A stretch of DNA of 64,000 bases, taken from the IMG/VR virus record IMGVR_UViG_3300020463_000007, positions 62,001 to 126,000 of that record; one strand, 5' to 3'. Below are positions 42,701-55,300 of this stretch, one piece after another. The notes below the pieces were generated by a model. It did not search any database. It had not been told where the DNA came from and saw only the letters and a list, made by a program, of their open reading frames with translations. How positions within the stretch are numbered: the first letter of the stretch is position 1; each line of letters starts with the position of its first letter. This DNA is from a virus. The position numbers and the translations under genes are program-made.

Positions 42701-43372
42701 TTAGCAAAAATTAAATCATTATCTGATGAAATAATTTATCATCCAGTTAAGTATAAAGTACTTTTTGGAAGTAAAGCGGAGGCAGATTTGCAAGCAACAT
42801 TTAAAGTAGTAAAAAACCCAGATCTAGTATTAAATGATAACGATATTAAATCAAGAATTATTGCTGCCGTTAACGAATACTTTGCACTCGAAAATTGGGA
42901 TTTTGGAGATAAGTTTTTCTTCTCAGAAATGGCAAATTACGTTATGTCTCAAATGACACCAGACTTAGTTACTTTTATTATAGTGCCTAATCAATCATCT
43001 CAAGTGTTTGGTAGTTTATATGAAATTAAAGCAGAAAGTGATGAAATTTTTATAAGTGGTGCCACAGTTGATAATATAGATGTTATTGATGCAGTCACAG
43101 CAACAAGACTACGAGCTGATGGTACTGTTGTCACATCAAGCACAAGAGTAAGTGCAGGTATACAAAGCTCTACAACAACAGCACAAACAACAACAGGAGC
43201 AACTACTACATCAACTGGTTCTAGTAGTTCTAGTACTGCAACTGGTTCAACAGGAGCAACAGGTAGTAATTATGGCACAAGTAGTTCAAGCAGTTCATCA
43301 AGCAGTTCATCAAGTAGTTCATCAAGTAGTTCATCAGGTAGCTCAGGTTCAAGTAGTAGCGGAGGTTACTAA
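39758..43372 (+). CDS. 6: Baseplate wedge protein gp6 (large form, 1204 aa)
   Basis: Starts MPATDRQNRLLLAEDWRRIY; residues 1-110 hold DFDNLRRTMINYLRENYPED and SSEYLALIDLIAYMGQNISF, typical of gp6/baseplate-J proteins, followed by RENYLELAERRESVLRLARL. The C-terminal core (GDKFFFSEMANYVMSQMTPD, then DLVTFIIVPNQSSQVFGSLY and EIKAESDEIFISGATV) matches the gp6 dimerisation region. Length is nearly twice T4 gp6 (660 aa) through inserts in the middle (about 350-950). The last 60 residues are a Thr/Ser/Gly tail ending in a serine run encoded by AGT/TCA repeats. The stop overlaps the next ATG by one base. gp6 forms the backbone ring of the baseplate. Confidence 0.9.
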   Translation: MPATDRQNRLLLAEDWRRIYQSFRNADFQSYDFDNLRRTMINYLRENYPEDFNDYIESSEYLALIDLIAYMGQNISFRIDLNARENYLELAERRESVLRLARLLSYNPKRNQAANGLVKVESVSTTEEILDSNNVNLANQTIVWNDPTNPDWYEQFVKVLNSTLPVNAKFGRPIKKDISSGIPTEQYRMLSTNTEVPVYSFSKNIDGRSARFEIVSTDINDQVIQEEAPFPGNNFAFLYRDDGRGSASSNTGFFSHFREGAIDEGVFNITTPSTNQVVSIDATNVNNTDVWLYKLDSFGSEQELWTKVDSVEGNNVVYNSLSKSINNIYAVLTRVDDRISLMFSDGVFGNLPKGSFRVFYRVSKNERVIITPDDMRGITVSIPYLSKTDKVETLTLTYELKYTIDNSTESESNASIKQNAPSTYYTQNRMVTGEDYQIAPLGISQEIIKVKSINRTSSGISRYFDLIDATGKYSKTNLYGTDGVLFKENLDPKTSFSFVTKTDVEGAIINTIQPILRDKKLRNYYYDNFPKISTIDLGVTWVQSTKTTNLSTGYFKNSAGVTSQLGAFTSSLLKLLVPGSLIKFLPPTGQSFLNTDLVSTTGYQGKKGVVDYKWVKIAAVTGDGTIVATTGQGPVSLNDIIPNGSRLSEIIPGLAGSLETDVATQLIDQVFAYKTFGLRYSTDSQSWRIVTENNLNINSPFSTGKTGDISNQQLDSSWLLLFETNGETYTIKNRAMRYIFESNQEMRFYFDKTDKIYNNLTGKIVKDKISVLNINTQPDSASPFTVNYDWELTEEYRDAEGYVDSKKIEITFFDSDDDGVVDDPNIFDTIVDETTNPLTKYIFQEKITTTDGVEDFNYISATSLNVIVLSTEGSLNPLSTYTNGQLFYFATPNIFKIYDSSIGILVQTTNYRARVGRDDITFHYIHGADDSSRIDPSASNIIDTYILTKSYDTDYRLYLNDAGTLPLPPSSDALALSYNAELAKIKSLSDEIIYHPVKYKVLFGSKAEADLQATFKVVKNPDLVLNDNDIKSRIIAAVNEYFALENWDFGDKFFFSEMANYVMSQMTPDLVTFIIVPNQSSQVFGSLYEIKAESDEIFISGATVDNIDVIDAVTATRLRADGTVVTSSTRVSAGIQSSTTTAQTTTGATTTSTGSSSSSTATGSTGATGSNYGTSSSSSSSSSSSSSSSSSSSGSSGSSSSGGY
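43265..43362 (+). repeat. AGT/TCA serine-codon repeat at the gp6 C-terminus
   Basis: Tandem 12-base units of the kind AGTTCATCAAGT/AGC, repeated about five times with synonymous AGT-AGC changes, encoding roughly twenty serines then a Gly/Ser tail. It is a likely site of slippage and length variation between related phages. Confidence 0.8.
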
Positions 43373-46300
43373 TGGCTTACGATAATCATCAAAAAGATGG
43401 CAACGCTGATCCAAACGCTAAAAGAAAATCAGAACAACATCTACCTAAATATTTTAGAACAGTACCTAACAGCAAATTTCTATCAAGCACAATAGATCAA
43501 TTAATACAGCCTGGAACAGTAGAAAAACTTAATGGATATTATGGCCGTGAGACTGCGGCTTCATTTAACAAAGATGACAACTATATTGGAGATTTCTCAG
43601 ACAGCAGAGAGAATTACCAGTTTGAACCTGCTACAGTAATTAAAGATAATTTAGGTAGCGTAAAATTTTACAAAGATTATAATGATTATATGAATCAGCT
43701 TGTAAGTTACAATAGTAAGGTTAAAGATCATAGTGTCACAAATAAACAAGAGTATTACAGTTGGAATCCCCACATTGATTGGGATAAATTTATAAACTTT
43801 AGAGAATATTATTGGTTACCTAGCGGACCACAAACAATAGATGTAAGAGGACAAACCACTGAAGTAGTCAGCACTTATACTGTTACACTAGCAGATAACT
43901 TAGATAATTTTGGTTATGTGTTTTCACCTGATGGTCTTACACAAAATCCGACTATTAAATTATTTAGGGGAATTACATATAAGTTTGATATCAACACACC
44001 AGGATTACCTTTTACTATTAGAACTAAAAGATCATTAGATGATACTTTTTTACTTACAAATACCACAAGTAATATTGATAATCAAGGTACAGAAGAAGGT
44101 GTAATTACTTTTACTCCAACTGATACTACTCCTGATATTTTATATTATGTAGCAGATAATGATATAGAAGCAGCAGGTTTGATCAAAGTTGCTAATATTG
44201 AAGAATCTTCAGCTATAGATATTGACGCAGAAGTATTAGGTAAAAAAACTTATACAACAGGAGCAGGTTTTGATTTATCAAACGGAATGAAAATAAAATT
44301 TATCGGGGAAGTTACTCCTGAAAAATATGCTACTGGTGAATATTTTGTTGAAGGAGTTGGCGATAAAATTGTTTTAATAAATCAAAATGAATTAACTGTT
44401 CCTAGTGCATTTGTTAACGATGTATCCGTTAATTTTGATCAACAAGGTTTTGATAGACAACCTTTTGATACCGCTATTGGTTATCCTACAGTTAGAGATT
44501 ACATGTTAATAAACAGATCTGCTAATGATGGAAACTTATGGAGTAGATATAATAGATGGTTTCATAAATCAGTAATTGAACAAAGTGCCTCTTTAAATGG
44601 ACAACCTGTAAGCGTAGATGAATCAGCTAGAGCTAAAAGGCCAATTATTGAATTTAACAAAGGACTTAAATTATTTGACTTTGGAACACAAACTAAAACT
44701 AATGTAAATCTTTTAGATACCCATACACAAGATGTATTCTCTACTATAGAAGGTAGCACAGGATATAATATTGACGGAGTAGATCTTATAGATGGTATGA
44801 GAATACTTTTTACAGCAGATCCAGATCCCTTAGTCAACGGTAGAATTTTTGAAGTGAAATTTTTTAAATTTGATGGACCAGAAATAGAAATAGATCAAAA
44901 TATTAAACAAATTTCTTTGATTGAAGTAGCAGACTCTAAACCAATTACCAATGAAGTAGTATTAGTAAGCCAAGGCAATACATATAAAGGATTGATGTAT
45001 TATTATAACGGTACTACATGGAAGCAAGCTCAAACTAAGACTAAGGTAAACCAGCCACCTTTATTTGATTTATTTGATGAAAATAATAAAAGTTTTAGCG
45101 ATACCACCGTATATAATTCTTCATCATTCAAAGGTAACAAAATTTTTAGTTATAAAGAAGGAACTATAGGTACTGCTGATAATGAAGTTGGCGTGATTTT
45201 ATCTTATAGGACTATCACAAATGTTGGAGACATAACGTTTAAATTTGATCTACTTACAGAATTTTTTGAGTATTTAATAGGTAGTCAATTATATTACAAA
45301 AATACTGATATAGGATTTTTACAAAAATATTCTGCAATCGCAAGTTACACTAATTTAAACGCTTGGCAAAAGGCTCCTACAGATAGTAAGCAACCTGTAA
45401 TAAGACAATATGTATTTGATAATTCTACATCTATATTTGACATAGATGTTTATGAAGATAGTGCCGCTTTAGCTGATTTAAGTTTAACTGTATTTTTAAA
45501 TAATGAATTAAAATTGAAAGATGTAGATTATGAAATAGGCACATCTCCTAATAATCTTAAAACAGTTAAATTTTTATCTCCAGCTTGGACAAGTCAGACA
45601 GGACTTACTGTAGGAGATAAGGTGGTTTTAAAAACCACATCATCAGCACAAAAAAATGACAACGGTTATTATGACTTTCCAAGTAACTTAGAAAGAAATC
45701 CACTTAATAATAATTTAAATGAATTTACAGTAGGAGAAGTTAATAACCATGTATCAAGTATTGTTGAAGACCTATCTGATTTTTCTGGAAAATTTCCTGG
45801 CAAAAGTAATTTAAGAGATTTAGGAGACGTAACAAAATACGGTAACAGATTTGTAAAACATAGTTCTCCGCTAAACTTAGCAATGTATAGTATGTTAGAT
45901 AAAGAGTCTAACTTAATATCTTCCATGAGATTTGCAAGAAGAGAATATAGCAAATTTAAAAGATCATTTTTACAGGTAGCACACGATTTAGGTTGGGAAG
46001 GTCCAGTAAAAGAACATGTAGATAGGATTATGGCAGATTTGAATAAGGATAAAATTAATTCAATGCCATTTTACTTTTCAGATATGGTGCCTCAAGGATC
46101 TTTCACAAAAACAACACATCAAATAGATGACAACACAGAGGAATATTTTTTACTTTCTAAAACATTTACATTAGATACAGTAAGTAGAGATTCAGTTCAA
46201 GTATACCTTAATAGCAAACAATTAGTTCATAACAGAGATTACACGTTTAACAGCGAAGGCTTTTGTAGAGTAACTGCACCTAAAACAGGTGGTGATTTGT

Positions 46301-49300
46301 TAGACATATACGAATATGAAACTACAAACGGAAGTTACGTGCCTCCTACTCCTACAAAACTTGGTCTGTATCCAAGTTATGAACCAGAGGTATACATAGA
46401 TAATACGGTGCAAATAAATGCTCCGGTATCTCCTTCTGGCGCATATAAATTTTATGGGGTAGCTGGCGCTAATCAAATGGGTGCAGGAAAATTGGGTTGG
46501 TTTTGGCCATTATATGCTACACAATCTGAAGCTGTTGCCAAAGATATAGAGCAAGGTGGAGCAGGAGCAGCTCATAGACATACTTTTGTTGGATTAAACA
46601 GAACGTTTTATATGCCTAACACAAGTTCTAACCACGGCACTACTGAACCTGAACAAAATATTGATGAATGGATAGAAGGCGCACCAGTAATCCAAGGTCA
46701 TGATGGTAGTAAAACTGTTGCATATAAAGATTATAGAGATACCTTACTTTTAGAATTAGAATTAAGAATTTTTAATAATCTTAAAGTAAAATACGATACA
46801 AATTTATTTGATATACATGACTTTCAAGGAGGCGAATATAGAAAAACCGATTTTGATAAATCAGCTGTAGATAGTCCAATGTTGTCAGACTTCATTCAAT
46901 GGACTAACTTAGTAGATAAAGATTATACATTACACGATTTTTATAACAGAACAAATACATTTACTTTTAATTATGAAAGTGCAGCATCGCCTAGCGGCAC
47001 ACTTATGCCAGGTTTCTGGAGAGGTGTATATAGAGATGCATATGATACAGATAGACCACATACTCATCCTTGGGAAATGCTTGGCTTTTCAATAAAACCT
47101 ACTTGGTGGGAAACACAGTATGGTCCTGCACCTTATACAAAAGATAATTTAGTGTTATGGACAGATATACAAAACGGAGTAGTCAGAGAGCCTAATAAAA
47201 AAATTAAAATTTTAAACAAATACAAAAGGACAAATTTATTAGATCATATTCCTGTAGATGAAAATGGTAATCTTATTAGTCCAAACGATTCAGGATATGT
47301 ACAAAGTTTCGATTCCGCAAGACTAGGACAGTCCTTTAAATTTGGTCATGAAGCGCCTGTAGAAACTGCATGGCGAAGAAGCAGTGAATATCCTTTTAGT
47401 TTAATTACGGCTTGGACACTCAGCCAGCCATCTAAAGTTTTGGCTACAGGATTCGATAGAGCAAACCAAGTAAAAAATTTAACTAATCAAATTGTTTACA
47501 AAACACAAAATAATCAGATAAGGTTATCTAATTTAATTTTTCCAAACACACACTTAGATACAACACAAACTTATACTTCGGGGCTGATTAATTACATTGC
47601 AGGATATATGGCAAGTAGTGTAGTATTATCATATACAGAGTATAAAAATAATATTAAAAATATTACAAATCAAATTGGATTTAAAGTAGGCGGATATACT
47701 GATAAAAATAAGTTTAAATTAATTTTAGATAGTAGAACACCTCTTAATGAAGGTAATGTTTTTGTACCAGATGAAAACTATAATATCTTTCTTAATAAAA
47801 GTTCTCCAGTACAAACTATATCATATAGCGGATTAATTATAGAAAAAAGACCTAATGGATATAAAATTAAAGGGTATGACAATTATACAACTGCCTTTAA
47901 ATATTTCCCTCATTTTGAAAGAGATAGAGATCCAGTAATTACTGTTGGAGGAACATCTGAACCATACTCAGAATTTGAAGGAGGGCGAACTTATACTGTA
48001 GGTAGCATTGTAGAAAACGCAGGAAAATTTTATAGAGTAACTACACAGCACATAGCTGGAGATACATTTGATGATTCTAATTTTGCATCATTGACAAAAT
48101 TACCAGTGCAGGGCGGCCGTGAAATTATTTTACGCCGGGAGTTTGCGTCTTTTGCTCCTTTAGAATTACCTTATGGAACTATTTTATCAAGTATTCAAGA
48201 TGTTTGTGATTTTATTCAAGGCTATGGAAAGTATTTAGAATCATTAGGTTTTGTATTTGATAATTTTAGAAAATCTGCAAGTGTAGTAGATGACTGGGAA
48301 ACAGCTACTAAAGAATTCGCATTTTGGACTTTACATAATTGGTCTGCAGGCACGCTAATAAGTTTAAGTCCAGCAGCAAATCAACTAAAATTTAGAAGTA
48401 ATTATAGTGTAGTCGATAATATCTTTGAAGGATTTTTTGGATATACATTATTGAAAGTAGATGGTCGGAAATTAACAAATGATTTTGTGCAGGTTGATAG
48501 GCAGAATCCAAATGAATTTATTTTAAGGCCAAAAAATACTGCTGACGGAATTTTTGCAATCAAACTTCCATTAGTGCAAAAAGAGCATGTTGTGTTATTA
48601 GATAACAAGACAGTATTTAATGATACAATATATGATCCAGAGCCTGGATATAGACAAGAAAGAATTAAAGTATTAGGGTATAGAACTACTAATTGGGATG
48701 GTAGTTTAAACATAGAAGGTTTTGTATATGATGAAGCCTATATAGAAGATTGGCAACCTAATAAAGATTACTTTATAGGAGACATAGTAAAATATAAAGA
48801 ATTTTATTATAATGCAAATAGCAAAGTTCCTGGAACACAATCATTTGTAGATAAAAACTGGACACGCCTAGATTATAAACCAGAATCTGGATTAAGTCCA
48901 AATTTCGAGTATAAGACAAATCAGTTTGCAGATTTTTACGACTTGGATAGTGACAATTTTGATAGTGAGCAACAGAGATTAGCACAGCATCTTATTGGTT
49001 ATCAAAAAAGAAAATACCTGGAAAATATCATTAATGATGATGTGTCACAGTATAAATTTTACCAAGGATTTATTCAAGATAAAGGAACAAAAAACGCATT
49101 AACAAAATTATTTGATGTATTAGGAAGTGCAGACAAAGATAGCTTAGAATTTTATGAAGAATGGGCAATAAAACGTGGACAATATGGATCTGCCACAGGT
49201 TTTGATGAAGTAGAATATAAATTAGACGAAAACAAATTTAGACTTTCGCCTCAGCCTATAGAATTAGTAAAAAGTATTACTGGTGAAGAAACCGACTTGG

Positions 49301-52300
49301 TATATAGAATCCAACCTTATGAAACATATCTTAAACCAAAAAATTACAGTCACTCACCCTTTCCAAAGAAATATGTAGCACCTGAACAAGGGTTTGTTAA
49401 AGATAGCGGTTATGTTAATCAAGAAGATGTAAAATTTATTGTAAAAGATTTTGATTCAATTTTAAATATAGATTTCTCAAATTGTAATCAAGGTGATTTA
49501 ATTTGGGTCGGCAATGATAAACTTACTTGGAATATATACAGGCATGACACTACTGATTTTATTGTAGAAAAAGTTACTGGTGGAGATACAGAATTTACTG
49601 TATCATTAACTTCTACACCTGCAAATATACAACCAGGAGATATATTCGGAGTATATGACTTAATCAGTACCACACTTGATCAAGCAGATAGTACTTTTGC
49701 GAATGCTAGTACGACTAAAGCAGCTATAGGATCTTTCTTTAAAGTCAAATCTGTCAGCTTAGAAAAAATTACGTTTGAAAGTCCTGATAAAGTTGATGAC
49801 GTTGAAGATTGTAAAGGTAGGTTAAGCAAACTTGTTTCTGTAAGAACAGATAGTTTAACTAAATTAAATGAGTTAGCACAAAAATTAGCTTCCACAAAAT
49901 CTAAATTTTGGGTTGATAAAGCTGACGGAGATAATTGGACAGTATATGAAGCTACACAAGCATTTCAAAAATTACAAGATATAAGCAGTGGTGAAAGTAT
50001 ACCTAATGAGACATTTGCAACATCTATCACTGCTAATAAATCTAACACAGTTTTAGCTGTTGGTTCACCAGACGAGGACGATGGGCAAGTTTACATCTAC
50101 ACTAGAGGTTCAGCTAGTGCAAATTTTGTTTTGTCTCAAGTTATTACTGCTCCTACAGATACTGCATTTAGTTTTAAACAGTTTTATACAGGAGTCACTT
50201 ATACTATAGGAGAATTAGTAAAGGCAAATAATAAATTTTACACAGTTGCGGAGACACATATAGGCGGTGTAAATTTTGATGTAACAAAATTTACCTTATT
50301 AGAGAAACCTCCTAAACTTCAAAAGTTTGGTAGTGCAATATCAATTAGCCAAGACGGCAAATATTTAGTAGTAGGCTCTCCTAATGCAAGTAATGTAAAA
50401 ACCAAATATAAACAAGATTACAACGCCAGTACGTCATATATTTTAGATGATATTGTAAATTACAACAATAAACTCTGGAAAGCTACTACATCGATAGTAC
50501 CGCAATCCGTAAGTATACAGTTTACAAGTTTCGGAAGTGTTGTGCAACAAATTGAATCTGTAGGAAACACTACACAATCTTCAGAACAGATAGATGTGAT
50601 TTTAACAGGAAAATATCCTTTCACAGGAATCAATGTTGATCACGTCTTGGTAAAACTTCCAAAGTTAATGTATGCTGGTTTGGATATAAATGATCAAATA
50701 AAACTAAAGTGGAATAGTAAAACTATTGCAAATCAAGAGCAAACAACATACACATCAAAGATACCATTCCCAGGTGGCGGTATGCCAGAGTTAAGTTCAT
50801 CTTTCTTTAGTAGCACTCATCAGGTGCAAATGAAAGTAGATCTAATACTTAACATAAATGCCTTTACTAACCAACCTGTAGCAGGAGATAAAGTTCAGAC
50901 TCAAACAGGTTCGGGAACAGTTGCTTATTCATATGAAGTTGGAGGCAGTATAGGATTATACTTAAACAATATTACAGGAAGTTTTGATGCCACTGATAGT
51001 TTGTTTCTTGCAAGTGGCGACTTCGTAGGAGAATATACTACATCAGCACCGTCAGAATCTATAGACGTCAGCAGTTATTATGGTGGCTATGTGATGATTA
51101 CAGTTCCAGGTGGTTATAATATTTTTGCAACTACATCAGATCAAGCTAAGGGGCTAGTTTATCAGGAAGCTATTACTGATAGCTCAGCACCATCTAATTA
51201 TTATTATAATTCAAGAGACTTTGAGACTACTACAGTACAAAGTGAAGATACTTTAGCTAGTTATATAGAGACACTTACTTATCAAGGGTTACCAGGCGCA
51301 GGCGGAGCGACTACTCCTTTCCTAAGTCCTTTTTATGTAATTAGAGCACCAAAAGCAATCACAGACACATTATCTAACGGAAACACTTTTAAATTTTTTG
51401 TTCCTTCGTTAGCTAGATACTCCTCAGGTATAGATAATAATCCATCTAATATAGGATTATCTTATGCAGAAACAAACAAAGAACTTACTGTATACGATTT
51501 ATGGGACGGCTATATTAAGTTTCAATTTACAAAATTTAATTTATTTGGTGAGCCTTTTGAACCAAGAATAGGAGATACTGTAGAAGATGTAACAACAGGC
51601 GCTACTGCTGAAATTACATTTTATCAAAGAGATGCGTTGAATGCAACAATATTTGTAAAAAATGTTGTAGGTAATTTTTCCAATGGTTCATTATTTGGAA
51701 ACAATGCAGAGATTAAATTTTTAGGAACTCCTACTGATCCAAGTCCTATATATCAAGTTGATCGTGTGATGGGAGAAATTCAACGAAAATCTTTAGGATT
51801 ATCCGCAGAAGGAATAGGTAAATTAATTGTAGTTGATTCAGGAGCAAACATTCAGGTTCCATCAACTTCTGCAATGACAGATACAGAATATTGGTTTTAT
51901 CAAGAAAACACAGTTGCAGGAGTACCTGTAGCTGCAAACTTACCTAGTGCAGGCAATAATGACTGGATTAATGTTTATAGTATTCCAGCAGTAAGTGGTG
52001 CAACTGCAAGTGATTTCGAGAATCAAGGAATGTACTCTGTATTTGGCACAGGCTCAACAAATAGATATGGATTTTTACAAAGCTATATTGTACCAGAAGC
52101 AAAAGAAGATTTTTACTTAGGATCTGAGATAAAGGTTACAAAGAAAAACGATTTGTACAGATTATTTGTACACGCTGGTGAGGATTATACTAGATTTAGA
52201 GATTTTAGAAATCTTAAAAAAGATCTTGATGATAGCACTTTTCAACCAGGCAGAACTTACTTTGTTAAGCATGGTACAGACGAGCTAGGAGCAACATGGG

Positions 52301-55300
52301 ATTGGGAATTAGCTAAGGATAAAAGATTTCAAGGTACGTTTAGTAATCTTGTAAGCTATCAAACAGATGATGTTGTATACCTTGACAAAGGAATTTTCAA
52401 AGCAAATACTAATTTATCTCCAGGAATTTTCAACGGTGCAAACTGGACGCAACAAACACAACCTCTTGATTATTTAGGTTATGTGCCTAACAACACAGAG
52501 ATAGTTCCAATTTTTGATAGTGCTGATCCTAGTACAGTTTTAGATCAAGGTGGTTTATTTAATTTTGGTAGAATAGATGTATCTGATGATGGAGAAGTTT
52601 TAATAGGTCTTGCTAGATATAATGCCTTAGGCAAAAGACAAATAGTAGTATATAGAAACAAAAATGGAAATTATCAAAGACATCAAAGTATATTAGCAGA
52701 CAGTTTTCCTGCACCACTTAGTGCAATCGATCTTGATTTATGGTCAACAGGTAATACTTTATGGGGTGCTGATATTGCTATTAGCAGTGATGGTAATATG
52801 ATTGCCATAGGTGAACCTTTTGCTGAAGCACAGCGTGATGAAACAGATCCGTCACGTATAGAAATTGATCAAGGTAGAGTATTTGTTATGAAGAAAAATA
52901 CCACTACGGGATTTTTTGAATTATCGCAAACATTATATACTAGAGGAAACGAAGCAGTTGAATTATTTGGAATTAAAGTATCTTTTGACGGAAATATATT
53001 AGCAATTACTGCAAAAAATGCAGATTCTTCTGCTAAGACAACATTTGATAGTGTTACAGGCATACCTCAGACTACATGGGATAATAATTTTACTACATTC
53101 GCTAAAAAGTTTGTAGATACAGGTGTTGTACATTTATATGAAAATATAGATGATAATTTAGTATACGGACAAACACTTTCTTATGATGACTATAGAGACT
53201 CAACACAATCTGTAGCTAATATAGATGCTACAAGTAGTGTAAGAGATTTTGGTATGAATATGTTAGCAACTAACGGACACGTATATGTAGGATTACCTTT
53301 ACAAACAGTAGCCGCAGGCGAAAACGGAGCCATTATAGACTTTAGAAAAGAACCTACAAATAACATTTGGAATGAATATTCAAAACCAAAAGATACTGTT
53401 GATGTAAGTAAGATTAAAAAAGTTTTATTATACAATACAAAAGAAAATAAATTAATAAGTTATATAGACTACATTGATCCTGTACAAGGAAAAATTCCTG
53501 GAATAGCAGAACAAGAATTAAGTTATAAATTACATTATGATCCAGCTGTTTATACCACAGGTACTGCTAGTGTTAACACTAACAAGGCAGAAGTATGGGG
53601 CGAAGAACAGGTAGGAGAATTATGGTGGGATTTATCAACAGCTAAATTTTTAAATGCTTATCAAGGCAATACAATCTATAGTGTTAATAATTGGAATACA
53701 CAATTTACAGGTAATAGTATTGATGTATACGAATGGACAGAAAGTAATATATTACCATCCGAGTGGAATACTATTTCTGCGACAACTGAAGGAGTCACAG
53801 AAGGCATTACTGGAACTACAAAGTATGATGATACAGTATATTCAACAAAAAGAGTATACGATCCTATAGCACAAAATTTTAGTACAAGATATTTTTATTG
53901 GGTAAAAGGAAAGATTACAGCTCCTTCTATAGAAGGCAGAAAACTAAGTGCCTTTAATGTAGCAAGGTATATAGACGATCCTGCTGGTATGGGATATAGA
54001 TTTTTAAACTTTATAAGTCCTACAAGTTTTGTTTTACATAACTGTGAAGGTTTGTTGAAAGATAAGGAAGTTGCATTAAGTATTCAGTACTGGACTATAG
54101 AAAATCAAGATATTAATATACATAATCAATACCAACTATACACAGCGGGTCTAGATACTAGCAAACCTAATGCTGATATAGAAAGAAAATGGTTTGATAG
54201 TTTAATTGGTTATGATGACGCAGGCAGAATAGTACCTGATCCTAACTTATCTGCAAAGGAAAAATATGGAATATTAAATGATCCTAGACAATCTTGGTTT
54301 TTAAATAAAACTGAAGCCCTAAAACAAGTTATAGATAGAGCAAATATTGTTTTAAAACAAAACTTAATTGTTGATGATAAAATAATTACCCCATTGCTGT
54401 CCAAAGAAGCAGTACCTTTAGCAGCTGGTAACACATACGATCTAGCTGTAGATACATTCCAAGACTTAGAATTTGTTGGTACAGCTAAAGTAAAACAAGC
54501 GGTTTTAACTCCGGTAGTTGTTGACGGAAAAATTGTTAGGGTAACAATCACTGATCCAGGTAGAGGATATAAAGTCGTTCCAGCAGTAGAAATTAACGGA
54601 AGATACGAAACACCTGCAGATATTACAGTAACACTTAATAATGTTGGTGCGGTTACAGCAGTCACAGTCAATTCTCAAGGTAGCGGTTACGATTCAACAC
54701 TAACAACATTATCTGTAAGAAGATTTGCTGTCCTCGTAAGAAGCGATAGTACACTATCAGGTAAATGGTCAATTTATGAAAGAAATGTAAACAATACCCT
54801 TTGGTTAAGAAAAAGAAGTCAAGTATTTGATGTATCTCTTTTCTGGGAATATATTGATTGGTATGATGTAGGATATAATGAATTTACCACAATTAATCAT
54901 TTAATTGAATCAAGTTATCAATTAGAATCACTGGACGATACAACTGGGGATGTAATTAAAATTGCAAACGTTGGTACAGGCGGCTGGCTATTGTTAGAAA
55001 AAATAGATAATGCTGATTCAATAGATTATACAATAAATTACAAAACAATAGGAAGAGAAAACGGAACTATTAAATTTCTTCCAACATTGTTTAACACAGC
55101 AGTAGGATCAGGCTTTGATAGTGCAAGTTATGACATAAAGGTATACGATGTGCAGCCTGTAAAGGAAACAAGAATAATACTTCAATCATTGAGAGACAAC
55201 CTATTCATAGATGAACTAGCTGTAGAATATAATAATTTATTTTTATCAAGTCTTAAGTACGTATTTGCAGAACAAGGATTAGTTGACTGGGCGTTTAAAA

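Noticed and set aside
43265-43362. Possible CRISPR-like or direct-repeat array
   Set aside because: Repeats are 12 bases, in frame, without spacers, and encode the serine tail of gp6.
54210-54671. Minus-strand ORF of 153 aa inside the giant gene
   Set aside because: Shadow frame over well-formed DPGxGYxxxP coding sequence of the plus strand.
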